Assembly (NCBI GenBank): GCA_023053545.1
Contig: JAKZAN010000039.1
Location: forward strand, 201,001-265,000
Reading direction: 5' to 3'
DNA length: 64,000 bases
Source: Lepidurus packardi
Lineage: Eukaryota > Arthropoda > Branchiopoda > Notostraca > Triopsidae
The position numbers and the translations under genes are program-made. The notes beneath the pieces are model-generated. The model worked only from the letters and a program-made list of their open reading frames with translations, made no database searches and was not told where the DNA came from. Positions 1-10,820 of the stretch are shown in pieces (position 1 is the first letter of the stretch; each line of letters starts with the position of its first letter).

Positions 1-420
1 TCCGTAAGGAATAAGTTCAGTACGTAAGGAATTAATTCAGTCCGTAATGGATTAATTAAGTCCGTAATGAATTAATTCAATCCGTATGAAATTAATTCTG
101 TCCGTAAGGAATTCATTCAGTCCGTAAGGAATTCATTCAGTCCGTAAGGAATAATTTCAGTACGTAAGGAATTAATTCAGTCCGTAATGGATTAATTAAG
201 TCCGTAATGAATTAATTCAGTCCGTATGAAATTAATTCAGTCCGTAAGGAACTAATTCAGTCCGTAAGGAATTAATTCTGTCCGTAAGGAATTAATTCAG
301 TGTGTAAGGAATTAATTAAGTCCGTAAGGAATTAATTAAGATCGTAAGGAATTAATTCAGTCCGTAAGGAATTAATTCAGTCCGTAAGGAATTAATTCAG
401 TCCGTAAGGAATTAATTCAG

Positions 421-540
421 TCCGTAAGGAATTATTTCAGTCCGTAATTAATTAATTCATTCCTTACGGAATTAATTAAGTCCATAAGGAATTAATTTAG
501 TCTGTAAGGATTTAATTAAGTCCGTAATGAATTAATTCAG
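421..540 (+). repeat. 120-bp marker cassette with inverted monomer (first copy)
   Basis: Six monomers recur in fixed order: an ATTATTTCAG unit (421), GTAATTAATTAATTCAT (441), TCCTTACGGAATTAATTAAG (461), TCCATAAGG (481), TCTGTAAGG with GATTTAATTAAG (501), and GTAATGA (521). The 461 unit has TCCTTACGGA, the exact reverse complement of the core TCCGTAAGGA. The 481 and 501 units have CpG changed to CpA and to TpG. Further copies of the inverted pair start at 881, 1360, 1958, 2098, 2398, 2978, 3576, 3716, 4016, 4596, 5036, 5336, 5936, 6534 and 6674, and then across the whole window, with GTAGTTAATT variants in domain C. It is the best landmark for aligning HOR copies. Confidence 0.93.
461..480 (-). 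repeat. Inverted-core monomer (first instance)
   Basis: TCCTTACGGAATTAATTAAG keeps the 20-bp register but differs from the consensus at three positions (G4T, A7C, C18A). The first two convert the ten-base core into its reverse complement. Together with the preceding unit it forms an inverted repeat: TCCGTAAGGAAT in the unit starting at 421 is matched by ATTCCTTACGGA, giving 12-bp perfect arms. Around its own centre TTAC, the arms TTAATTCATTCC and GGAATTAATTAA pair with one mismatch. This makes it the most hairpin-prone unit in the array. Confidence 0.85.
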
Positions 541-1120
541 TCCTTAAGGAATAACTTCTGTACGTAAGGAAATAATTCAGTCCGTAATGGATTAATTAAT
601 TCCGTAATGAATTAATTCAGTCCGTAAAGAATTAATAAAATCCGTACGGAATTAATTTAGACCGTAAGGAATTAATTCAGTCCGTAAGGAATTAATTCAG
701 TCCGTAAGGAATTAATTCAGTCCGTAAGGAATTATTTCAGTCCGTAAGGAATTAATTCAGTAAGAAAGGAATTCAATCAATCCATAAGGAATTAATTCAG
801 TCTGTAAGGATTTAATTAAGTCCGTAATGAATTAATTCAGTCCGTAACGAATTAATTAAGTGCGTAAGGAATTATTTCAGTCCGTAATTAATTAATTCAT
901 TCCTTACGGAATTAATTAAGTCCATAAGGAATTAATTCAGTCTGTAAGGATTTAATTAAGTCCGTAATGAATTAATTCAGTCCGTAAGGAATTAATTCAG
1001 TCCGTAATGGATTAATTAAGTCCGTAATGAATTAATTCAGTCCGTATGAAATTAATTCAGTCCGTAAGGAATTCATTCAGTCCTTAAGGAATTAATTCAG
1101 TAAGAAAGGAATTCAATCAA

Positions 1121-1139
1121 TCCTAAAGAATTAATTCAG
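1121..1139 (+). repeat. 19-bp monomer type 1 (TCCTAAAG), first instance
   Basis: This unit lacks the G of the TCCGTAAAG form, so it is 19 bp long and shifts the array register by one base. It always follows a TAAGAAAGG / ATTCAATCAA unit. Further copies begin at 1700, 3318, 6276, 6914, 7608, 8386, 9285, 10064 and 15361, and repeatedly in domain C. Because it recurs at the same place in each HOR, it is an old single-base deletion spread by amplification rather than sequencing noise. Confidence 0.9.
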
Positions 1140-2557
1140 TCCGTAAGGAACTAATTCAGTCCGTAAGGAATTAATTCTGTCCGTAAGGAATTAATTCAGT
1201 GTGTAAGGAATTAATGAAGTCCGTAAGGAATTAATTAAGATCGTAAGGAATTAATTCAGTCCGTAAGGAATTAATTCAGTCCGTAAGGAATTAATTCAGT
1301 CCGTAAGGAATTAATTCAGTCCGTAAGGAATTAATTCAGTCCGTAAGGAATTATTTCAGTCCGTAATTAATTAATTCATTCCTTACGGAATTAATTAAGT
1401 CCATAAGGAATTAATTTAGTCTGTAAGGATTTAATTAAGTCCGTAATGAATTAATTCAGTCCTTAAGGAATAACTTCTGTACGTATGGAAATAATTCAGT
1501 CCGTAATGGATTAATTAATTCCGTAATGAATTAATTCAGTCCGTAAAGAATTAATAAAATCCGTACGGAATTAATTCAGACCGTAAGGAATTAATTCAGT
1601 CCGTAAGGAATTAATTCAGTCCGTAAGGAATTAATTCAGTCCGTAAGGAATTATTTCAGTCCGTAAAGAATTAATTCAGTAAGAAAGGAATTCAATCAAT
1701 CCTAAAGAATTAATTCAGTCCGTAAGGAAATATTTCAGTCCGTAAGGAATTCATTCAGTCCGTAAGGAATTCAATCAATCTTAAAGAATTAATTCAGTCC
1801 GTAAGGAACTAATTCAGTCCGTAAGGAATTAATTAAGTACGTAAGGAATTAATTAAGTCCGTAAGGAATTGATTAAGTCCGTAAGGAATTAATTCAGTCC
1901 GTAAGGAATTAATTCAGTCCGTAAGGAATTAATTCAGTCCGTAAGGAATTATTTCAGTCCGTAATTAATTAATTCATTCCTTACGGAATTAATTAAGTCC
2001 ATAAGGAATTAATTCAGTCTGTAAGGATTTAATTAAGTCCGTAATGAATTAATTCAGTCCGTAAGGAATTAATTAAGTGCGTAAGGAATTATTTCAGTCC
2101 GTAATTAATTAATTCATTCCTTACGGAATTAATTAAGTCCATAAGGAATTAATTCAGTCTGTAAGGATTTAATTAAGTCCGTAATGAATTAATTCAGTCC
2201 GTAAGGAATTAATTCAGTCCGTAAGGAATTAATTCAGTCCGTAAGGAATTAATTCAGTCCGTAAGGAATTAATTAAGTCCGTAAGGAATTAATTAAGTCC
2301 GTAAGGAATTAATTAAGTCCGTAAGGAATTAATTCAGTCCGTAAGGAATTAATTCAGTCCGTAAGGAATTAATTCAGTCCGTAAGGAATTATTTCAGTCC
2401 GTAATTAATTAATTCATTCCTTACGGAATTAATTAAGTCCATAAAGAATTAATTCAGTCTGTAAGGATTTAATTAAGTCCGTAATGAATTAATTCAGTCC
2501 GTAAGGAATTAATTCAGTCCTTAAGGAATTAATTCAGTCCGTAAGGAATTAATTCTG
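1140..2557 (+). repeat. 1,618-bp HOR, partial copy 1
   Basis: This segment aligns with 2798-4175. Marker inverted pairs at 1360, 1958, 2098 and 2398 correspond to 2978, 3576, 3716 and 4016 at a constant offset of 1,618. It is 40 bp longer than its partner because the run of pure consensus monomers after the AAGATCG unit has four copies instead of two. It carries AATGAAG where the partner has AATTAAG, and GTATGG where the partner has GTAAGG, so the copies are not identical. The first 240 bp of the HOR are missing. Confidence 0.8.
1779..1797 (+). repeat. 19-bp monomer type 2 (TCTTAAAG), first instance
   Basis: This second 19-bp unit begins TCTTAAAG and follows an ATTCAATCAA-ending monomer. It lies three or four units after the type 1 unit in domain A (1779, 3397, 6355, 7687, 10143). 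In domain B it stands alone after TGAGAAAAG or TGTGAAAAG units (first at 10922). It differs from type 1 by C3T, so the two probably share one deletion event. The pairing of the two types separates A/C-type HORs from B-type HORs. Confidence 0.88.
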
Positions 2558-4175
2558 TCCGTAAGGAATAAGTTCAGTACGTAAGGAATTAATTCAGTCC
2601 GTAATGGATTAATTAAGTCCGTAATGAATTAATTCAATACGTATGAAATTAATTCAGTCCGTAAGGAATTCATTCAGTCCGTAAGGAATTCATTCAGTCC
2701 GTAAGGAATAAGTTCAGTACGTAAGGAATTAATTCAGTCCGTAATGGATTAATTAAGTCCGTAATGAATTAATTCAGTCCGTATGAAATTAATTCAGTCC
2801 GTAAGGAACTAATTCAGTCCGTAAGGAATTAATTCTGTCCGTAAGGAATTAATTCAGTGTGTAAGGAATTAATTAAGTCCGTAAGGAATTAATTAAGATC
2901 GTAAGGAATTAATTCAGTCCGTAAGGAATTAATTCAGTCCGTAAGGAATTAATTCAGTCCGTAAGGAATTATTTCAGTCCGTAATTAATTAATTCATTCC
3001 TTACGGAATTAATTAAGTCCATAAGGAATTAATTTAGTCTGTAAGGATTTAATTAAGTCCGTAATGAATTAATTCAGTCCTTAAGGAATAACTTCTGTAC
3101 GTAAGGAAATAATTCAGTCCGTAATGGATTAATTAATTCCGTAATGAATTAATTCAGTCCGTAAAGAATTAATAAAATCCGTACGGAATTAATTCAGACC
3201 GTAAGGAATTAATTCAGTCCGTAAGGAATTAATTCAGTCCGTAAGGAATTAATTCAGTCCGTAAGGAATTATTTCAGTCCGTAAAGAATTAATTCAGTAA
3301 GAAAGGAATTCAATCAATCCTAAAGAATTAATTCAGTCCGTAAGGAAATATTTCAGTCCGTAAGGAATTCATTCAGTCCGTAAGGAATTCAATCAATCTT
3401 AAAGAATTAATTCAGTCCGTAAGGAACTAATTCAGTCCGTAAGGAATTAATTAAGTACGTAAGGAATTAATTAAGTCCGTAAGGAATTGATTAAGTCCGT
3501 AAGGAATTAATTCAGTCCGTAAGGAATTAATTCAGTCCGTAAGGAATTAATTCAGTCCGTAAGGAATTATTTCAGTCCGTAATTAATTAATTCATTCCTT
3601 ACGGAATTAATTAAGTCAATAAGGAATTAATTCAGTCTGTAAGGATTTAATTAAGTCCGTAATGAATTAATTCAGTCCGTAAGGAATTAATTAAGTGCGT
3701 AAGGAATTATTTCAGTCCGTAATTAATTAATTCATTCCTTACGGAATTAATTAAGTCCATAAGGAATTAATTCAGTCTGTAAGGATTTAATTAAGTCCGT
3801 AATGAATTAATTCAGTCCGTAAGGAATTAATTCAGTCCGTAAGGAATTAATTCAGTCCGTAAGGAATTAATTCAGTCCGTAAGGAATTAATTAAGTCCGT
3901 AAGGAATTAATTAAGTCCGTAAGGAATTAATTAAGTCCGTAAGGAATTAATTCAGTCCGTAAGGAATTAATTCAGTCCGTAAGGAATTAATTCAGTCCGT
4001 AAGGAATTATTTCAGTCCGTAATTAATTAATTCATTCCTTACGGAATTAATTAAGTCCATAAAGAATTAATTCAGTCTGTAAGGATTTAATTAAGTCCGT
4101 AATGAATTAATTCAGTCCGTAAGGAATTAATTCAGTCCTTAAGGAATTAATTCAGTCCGTAAGGAATTAATTCTG
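2558..4175 (+). repeat. 1,618-bp HOR, complete copy 2
   Basis: This complete HOR starts at a TCCGTAAGGAATAAGTTCAG unit and ends just before the next one at 4176. It contains four marker inverted pairs (2978, 3576, 3716, 4016) and two 19-bp units (3318 type 1, 3397 type 2). Two 19-bp units explain why the period is 1,618 rather than a multiple of 20 (81 units minus 2 bp). Confidence 0.85.
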
Positions 4176-4935
4176 TCCGTAAGGAATAAGTTCAGTACGT
4201 AAGGAATTAATTCAGTCCGTAATGGATTAATTAAGTCCGTAATGAATTAATTCAATACGTATGAAATTAATTCAGTCCGTAAGGAATTCATTCAGTCCGT
4301 AAGGAATTCATTCAGTCCGTAAGGAATAAGTTCAGTACGTAAGGAATTAATTCAGTCCGTAATGGATTAATTAAGTCCGTAATGAATTAATTCAGTCCGT
4401 ATGAAATTAATTCAGTCCGTAAGGAACTAATTCAGTCCGTAAGGAATTAATTCTGTCCGTAAGGAATTAATTCAGTGTGTAAGGAATTAATTAAGTCCGT
4501 AAGGAATTAATTAAGATCGTAAGGAATTAATTCAGTCCGTAAGGAATTAATTCAGTCCGTAAGGAATTAATTCAGTCCGTAAGGAATTATTTCAGTCCGT
4601 AATTAATTAATTCATTCCTTACGGAATTAATTAAGTCCATAAGGAATTAATTTAGTCTGTAAGGATTTAATTAAGTCCGTAATGAATTAATTCAGTCCTT
4701 AAGGAATAACTTCTGTACGTAAGGAAATAATTCAGTCCGTAATGGATTAATTAATTCCGTAATGAATTAATTCAGTCCGTAAAGAATTAATAAAATCCGT
4801 ACGGAATTAATTTAGACCGTAAGGAATTAATTCAGTCCGTAAGGAATTAATTCAGTCCGTAAGGAATTAATTCAGTCCGTAAGGAATTATTTCAGTCCGT
4901 AAGGAATTAATTCAGTAAGAAAGGAATTCAATCAA
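4176..4935 (+). repeat. 1,618-bp HOR, partial copy 3 with switch
   Basis: This copy follows the preceding one until the TAAGAAAGG / ATTCAATCAA unit near 4916-4935. There it switches to a TCCATAAGG unit instead of the expected TCCTAAAG unit. The first 1.1 kb of the window shows the same kind of switch (offset 4,175, then 4,155 after a one-monomer copy-number difference). The switch point is therefore a fossil recombination or deletion joint shared by several HOR copies. Confidence 0.75.
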
Positions 4936-5495
4936 TCCATAAGGAATTAATTCAGTCTGTAAGGATTTAATTAAGTCCGTAATGAATTAATTCAGTCCGT
5001 AAGGAATTAATTAAGTGCGTAAGGAATTATTTCAGTCCGTAATTAATTAATTCATTCCTTACGGAATTAATTAAGTCCATAAGGAATTAATTCAGTCTGT
5101 AAGGATTTAATTAAGTCCGTAATGAATTAATTCAGTCCGTAAGGAATTAATTCAGTCCGTAAGGAATTAATTCAGTCCGTAAGGAATTAATTCAGTCCGT
5201 AAGGAATTAATTAAGTCCGTAAGGAATTAATTAAGTCCGTAAGGAATTAATTAAGTCCGTAAGGAATTAATTCAGTCCGTAAGGAATTAATTCAGTCCGT
5301 AAGGAATTAATTCAGTCCGTAAGGAATTATTTCAGTCCGTAATTAATTAATTCATTCCTTACGGAATTAATTAAGTCCATAAAGAATTAATTCAGTCTGT
5401 AAGGATTTAATTAAGTCCGTAATGAATTAATTCAGTCCGTAAGGAATTAATTCAGTCCTTAAGGAATTAATTCAGTCCGTAAGGAATTAATTCAG

Positions 5496-6793
5496 TCCGT
5501 AAGGAATAAGTTCAGTACGTAAGGAATTAATTCAGTCCGTAATGGATTAATTAAGTCCGTAATGAATTAATTCAATCCGTATGAAATTAATTCAGTCCGT
5601 AAGGAATTCATTCAGTCCGTAAGGAATTAATTCAGTCCGTAAGGAATAAGTTCAGTACGTAAGGAATTAATTCAGTCCGTAATGGATTAATTAAGTCCGT
5701 AATGAATTAATTCAGTCCGTATGAAATTAATTCAGTCCGTAAGGAACTAATTCAGTCCGTAAGGAATTAATTCTGTCCGTAAGGAATTAATTCAGTGTGT
5801 AAGGAATTAATTAAGTCCGTAAGGAATTAATTAAGATCGTAAGGAATTAATTCAGTCCGTAAGGAATTAATTCAGTCCGTAAGGAATTAATTCAGTCCGT
5901 AAGGAATTAATTCAGTCCGTAAGGAATTATTTCAGTCCGTAATTAATTAATTCATTCCTTACGGAATTAATTAAGTCCATAAGGAATTAATTTAGTCTGT
6001 AAGGATTTAATTAAGTCCGTAATGAATTAATTCAGTCCTTAAGGAATAACTTCTGTACGTAAGGAAATAATTCAGTCCGTAATGGATTAATTAATTCCGT
6101 AATGAATTAATTCAGTCCGTAAAGAATTAATAAAATCCGTACGGAATTAATTCAGACCGTAAGGAATTAATTCAGTCCGTAAGGAATTAATTCAGTCCGT
6201 AAGGAATTAATTCAGTCCGTAAGGAATTATTTCAGTCCGTAAAGAATTAATTCAGTAAGAAAGGAATTCAATCAATCCTAAAGAATTAATTCAGTCCGTA
6301 AGGAAATATTTCAGTCCGTAAGGAATTCATTCAGTCCGTAAGGAATTCAATCAATCTTAAAGAATTAATTCAGTCCGTAAGGAACTAATTCAGTCCGTAA
6401 GGAATTAATTAAGTACGTAAGGAATTAATTAAGTCCGTAAGGAATTGATTAAGTCCGTAAGGAATTAATTCAGTCCGTAAGGAATTAATTCAGTCCGTAA
6501 GGAATTAATTCAGTCCGTAAGGAATTATTTCAGTCCGTAATTAATTAATTCATTCCTTACGGAATTAATTAAGTCCATAAGGAATTAATTCAGTCTGTAA
6601 GGATTTAATTAAGTCCGTAATGAATTAATTCAGTCCGTAAGGAATTAATTAAGTGCGTAAGGAATTATTTCAGTCCGTAATTAATTAATTCATTCCTTAC
6701 GGAATTAATTAAGTCCATAAGGAATTAATTCAGTCTGTAAGGATTTAATTAAGTCCGTAATGAATTAATTCAGTCCGTAAGGAATTAATTCAG
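5496..6793 (+). repeat. 1,618-bp HOR, partial copy 4
   Basis: From the TCCGTAAGGAATAAG unit at 5496 this segment follows copy 2. The 19-bp units at 6276 and 6355 match 3318 and 3397, and inverted pairs at 6534 and 6674 match 3576 and 3716 (offset 2,958). One extra consensus monomer lies in the run after AAGATCG. It departs from copy 2 at 6794, where a GTAATGG unit replaces the consensus run. Confidence 0.75.
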
Positions 6794-8944
6794 TCCGTAA
6801 TGGATTAATTAAGTCCGTAATGAATTAATTCAGTCCGTATGAAATTAATTCAGTCCGTAAGGAATTCATTCAGTCCTTAAGGAATTAATTCAGTAAGAAA
6901 GGAATTCAATCAATCCTAAAGAATTAATTCAGTCCGTAAGGAACTAATTCAGTCCGTAAGGAATTAATTCTGTCCGTAAGGAATTAATTCAGTGTGTAAG
7001 GAATTAATGAAGTCCGTAAGGATTCAGTCCGTAAGGAATTATTTCAGTCCGTAATTAATTAATTCATTCCTTACAGAATTAATTAAGTCCATAAGGAATT
7101 AATTTAGTCTGTAAGGATTTAATTAAGTCCGTAATGAATTAATTCAGTCCTTAAGGAATAACTTCTGTACGTATGGAAATAATTCAGTCCGTAATGGATT
7201 AATTAATTCCGTAATGAATTAATTCAGTCCGTAAAGAATTAATAAAATCCGTACGGGATTAATTCAGACCGTAAGGAATTAATTCAGTCCGTAAGGAATT
7301 AATTCAGTCCGTAAGGAATTAATTCAGTCCGTAAGGAATTATTTCAGTCCGTAAGGAATTAATTCAGTAAGAAAGGAATTCAATCAATCCATAAGGAATT
7401 AATTCAGTCTGTAAGGATTTAATTAAGTCCGTAATGAATTAATTCAGTCCGTAAGGAATTAATTCAGTCCGTAAGGAATTAATTCAGTCCGTAAGGAATT
7501 AATTCAGTCCGTAAGAAATTAATTCAGTCCGTAAGGAATTAATTCAGTCCGTAAGGAATTATTTCAGTCCGTAAGGAATTAATTCAGTAAGAAAGGAATT
7601 CAATCAATCCTAAAGAATTAATTCAGTCCGTAAGGAAATATTTCAGTCCGTAAGGAATTCATTCAGTCCGTAAGGAATTCAATCAATCTTAAAGAATTAA
7701 TTCAGTCCGTAAGGAACTAATTCAGTCCGTAAGGAATTAATTCAGTCCGTAAGGAATTAATTAAGTCCGTAAGGAATTAATTAAGTCCGTAAGGAATTAA
7801 TTAAGTCCGTAAGGAATTAATTAAGTCCGTAAGGAATTAATTCAGTCCGTAAGGAATTAATTCAGTCCGTAAGGAATTAATTCAGTCCGTAAGGAATTAT
7901 TTCAGTCCGTAATTAATTAATTCATTCCTTACGGAATTAATTAAGTCCATAAAGAATTAATTCAGTCTGTAAGGATTTAATTAAGTCCGTAATGAATTAA
8001 TTCAGTCCGTAAGGAATTAATTCAGTCCTTAAGGAATTAATTCAGTCCGTAAGGAATTAATTCAGTCCGTAAGGAATAAGTTCAGTACGTAAGGAATTAA
8101 TTCAGTCCGTAATGGATTAATTAAGTCCGTAATGAATTAATTCAATCCGTATGAAATTAATTCAGTCCGTAAGGAATTCATTCAGTCCGTAAGGAATTCA
8201 TTCAGTCCGTAAGGAATAAGTTCAGTACGTAAGGAATTCATTCAGTCCGTAATGGATTAATTAAGTCCGTAATGAATTAATTCAGTCCGTATGAAATTAA
8301 TTCAGTCCGTAAGGAATTCATTCAGTCCGTAAGGAATTCATTCAGTCCTTAAGGAATTAATTCAGTAAGAAAGGAATTCAATCAATCCTAAAGAATTAGT
8401 TCAGTCCGTAACAAACTAATTCAGTCCGTAAGGAATTAATTCTGTCCGTAAGGAATTAATTCAGTGTGTAAGGAATTAATTAAGTCCGTAAGGAATTAAT
8501 TAAGATCGTAAGGAATTAATTCAGTCCGTAAGGAATTAATTCAGTCCGTAAGGAATTAATTCAGTCCGTAAGGAATTAATTCAGTCCGTAAGGAATTATT
8601 TCAGTCCGTAATTAATTAATTCATTCCTTACGGAATTAATTAAGTCCATAAGGAATTAATTTAGTCTGTAAGGATTTAATTAAGTCCGTAATGAATTAAT
8701 TCAGTCCTTAAGGAATAACTTCTGTACGTAAGGAAATAATTCAGTCCGTAATGGATTAATTAATTCCGTAATGAATTAATTCAGTCCGTAAAGAATTAAT
8801 AAAATCCGTACGGAATTAATTTAGACCGTAAGGAATTAATTCAGTCCGTAAGGAATTAATTCAGTCCGTAAGGAATTAATTCAGTCCGTAAGGAATTATT
8901 TCAGTCCGTAAGGAATTAATTCAGTAAGAAAGGAATTCAATCAA
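6574..8944 (+). repeat. 2,371-bp HOR, copy 1 with internal deletion
   Basis: This segment aligns with the one starting at 8945. The offset is 2,371 at 6574, 6674, 6794 and 6914 (matching 8945, 9045, 9165 and 9285), then 2,456 at 7048, 7608, 7687, 7906 and 8066 (matching 9504, 10064, 10143, 10362 and 10522). The 85-bp change is the deletion that produced the 15-bp unit at 7013-7027. Confidence 0.8.
7013..7027 (+). repeat. Truncated 15-bp monomer (deletion joint)
   Basis: The unit TCCGTAAGGATTCAG is 5 bp short. Compared with the matching place in the next HOR copy, four more whole monomers are missing, a total of 85 bp. The joint lies between short matching A/T-rich words, as expected for slippage or unequal exchange inside the array. 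Confidence 0.85.
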
Positions 8945-10820
8945 TCCATAAGGAATTAATTCAGTCTGTAAGGATTTAATTAAGTCCGTAATGAATTAAT
9001 TCAGTCCGTAAGGAATTAATTAAGTGCGTAAGGAATTATTTCAGTCCGTAATTAATTAATTCATTCCTTACGGAATTAATTAAGTCCATAAGGAATTAAT
9101 TCAGTCTGTAAGGATTTAATTAAGTCCGTAATGAATTAATTCAGTCCGTAAGGAATTAATTCAGTCCGTAATGGATTAATTAAGTCCGTAATGAATTAAT
9201 TCAGTCCGTATGAAATTAATTCAGTCCGTAAGGAATTCATTCAGTCCTTAAGGAATTAATTCAGTAAGAAAGGAATTCAATCAATCCTAAAGAATTAATT
9301 CAGTCCGTAAGGAACTAATTCAGTCCGTAAGGAATTAATTCTGTCCGTAAGGAATTAATTCAGTGTGTAAGGAATTAATGAAGTCCGTAAGGAATTAATT
9401 AAGATCGTAAGGAATTATTGAAGTCCGTAAGGAATTAATTCAGTCCGTAAGGAATTAATTCAGTCCGTAAGGAATTAATTCAGTCCGTAAGGAATTATTT
9501 CAGTCCGTAATTAATTAATTCATTCCTTACGGAATTAATTAAGTCCATAAGGAATTAATTTAGTCTGTAAGGATTTAATTAAGTCCGTAATGAATTAATT
9601 CAGTCCTTAAGGAATAACTTCTGTACGTATGGAAATAATTCAGTCCGTAATGGATTAATTAATTCCGTAATGAATTAATTCAGTCCGTAAAGAATTAATA
9701 AAATCCGTACGGAATTAATTCAGACCGTAAGGAATTAATTCAGTCCGTAAGGAATTAATTCAGTCCGTAAGGAATTAATTCAGTCCGTAAGGAATTATTT
9801 CAGTCCGTAAGGAATTAATTCAGTAAGAAAGGAATTCAATCAATCCATAAGGAATTAATTCAGTCTGTAAGGATTTAATTAAGTCCGTAATGAATTAATT
9901 CAGTCCGTAAGGAATTAATTCAGTCCGTAAGGAATTAATTCAGTCCGTAAGGAATTAATTCAGTCCGTAAGAAATTAATTCAGTCCGTAAGGAATTAATT
10001 CAGTCCGTAAGGAATTATTTCAGTCCGTAAGGAATTAATTCAGTAAGAAAGGAATTCAATAAATCCTAAAGAATTAATTCAGTCCGTAAGGAAATATTTC
10101 AGTCCGTAAGGAATTCATTCAGTCCGTAAGGAATTCAATCAATCTTAAAGAATTAATTCAGTCCGTAAGGAACTAATTCAGTCCGTAAGGAATTAATTCA
10201 GTCCGTAAGGAATTAATTAAGTCCGTAAGGAATTAATTAAGTACGTAAGGAATTAATTAAGTCCGTAAGGAATTGATTAAGTCCGTAAGGAATTAATTCA
10301 GTCCGTAAGGAATTAATTCAGTCCGTAAGGAATTAATTCAGTCCGTAAGGAATTATTTCAGTCCGTAATTAATTAATTCATTCCTTACGGAATTAATTAA
10401 GTCCATAAGGAATTAATTCAGTCTGTAAGGATTTAATTAAGTCCGTAATGAATTAATTCAGTCCGTAAGGAATTAATTCAGTCCTTAAGGAATTAATTCA
10501 GTCCGTAAGGAATTAATTCAGTCCGTAAGGAATAAGTTCAGTACGTAAGGAATTAATTCAGTCCGTAATGGATTAATTAAGTCCGTAATGAATTAATTCA
10601 ATCCGTATGAAATTAATTCAGTCCGTAAGGAATTCATTCAGTCCGTAAGGAATTCATTCAGTCCGTAAGGAATTCATTCAGTCCGTAAGGAATATGTTCA
10701 GTACGTAAGGAATTAATTCAGTCCGTAATGGATTAATTAAGTCCGTAATGAATTAATTCAGTCCGTATGAAATTAATTCAGTCCGTAAGGAATTCATTCA
10801 GTCCGTAAGGAATTCATTCA
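8945..10820 (+). repeat. 2,371/2,456-bp HOR, copy 2 (truncated)
   Basis: This is the second tandem copy of the preceding segment, without the 85-bp deletion. It carries private changes such as AATTATTGAAG near 9,412-9,422 and CAATAAATCC near 10,060. It ends where domain B begins, so the A/B border coincides with a truncated HOR copy. Confidence 0.75.

Larger units (their letters stand above)
1..10780 (+). repeat. Satellite sub-domain A
   Basis: This is the left third of the array, recognised by recurring variant units: TCCTTAAGG followed by ATAACTTCTG, the AATTAATAAAA unit, TGTGTAAGG, AAGATCG, and TGCGTAAGG with ATTATTTCAG. Its HORs are about 1,618 bp and about 2,371-2,456 bp. It contains no copy of the 32-bp hybrid unit that occurs 29 times further right. 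The right border, near 10,780-10,820, is where TGAGAAAAG units first appear; it was set by eye and may be off by about 100 bp. Domain-A-type blocks also reappear inside domain C. Confidence 0.75.

Noticed and set aside
441-480. Terminal inverted repeats of a small DNA transposon around the inverted monomer
   Set aside because: The arms belong to ordinary monomers, the spacer is satellite sequence, no target-site duplication can be defined, and the pair always occurs inside the same cassette.
1541-1560. AATAAA as a polyadenylation signal in the AATTAATAAAA unit
   Set aside because: It recurs once per A-type block as part of a fixed variant monomer, and there is no transcription unit to end. 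It is best explained by base composition.
7240-7260. CENP-B box
   Set aside because: CGGG occurs here in a GTACGGG variant, but the required TTCG part at the right distance is absent, and the monomer consensus lacks the motif.
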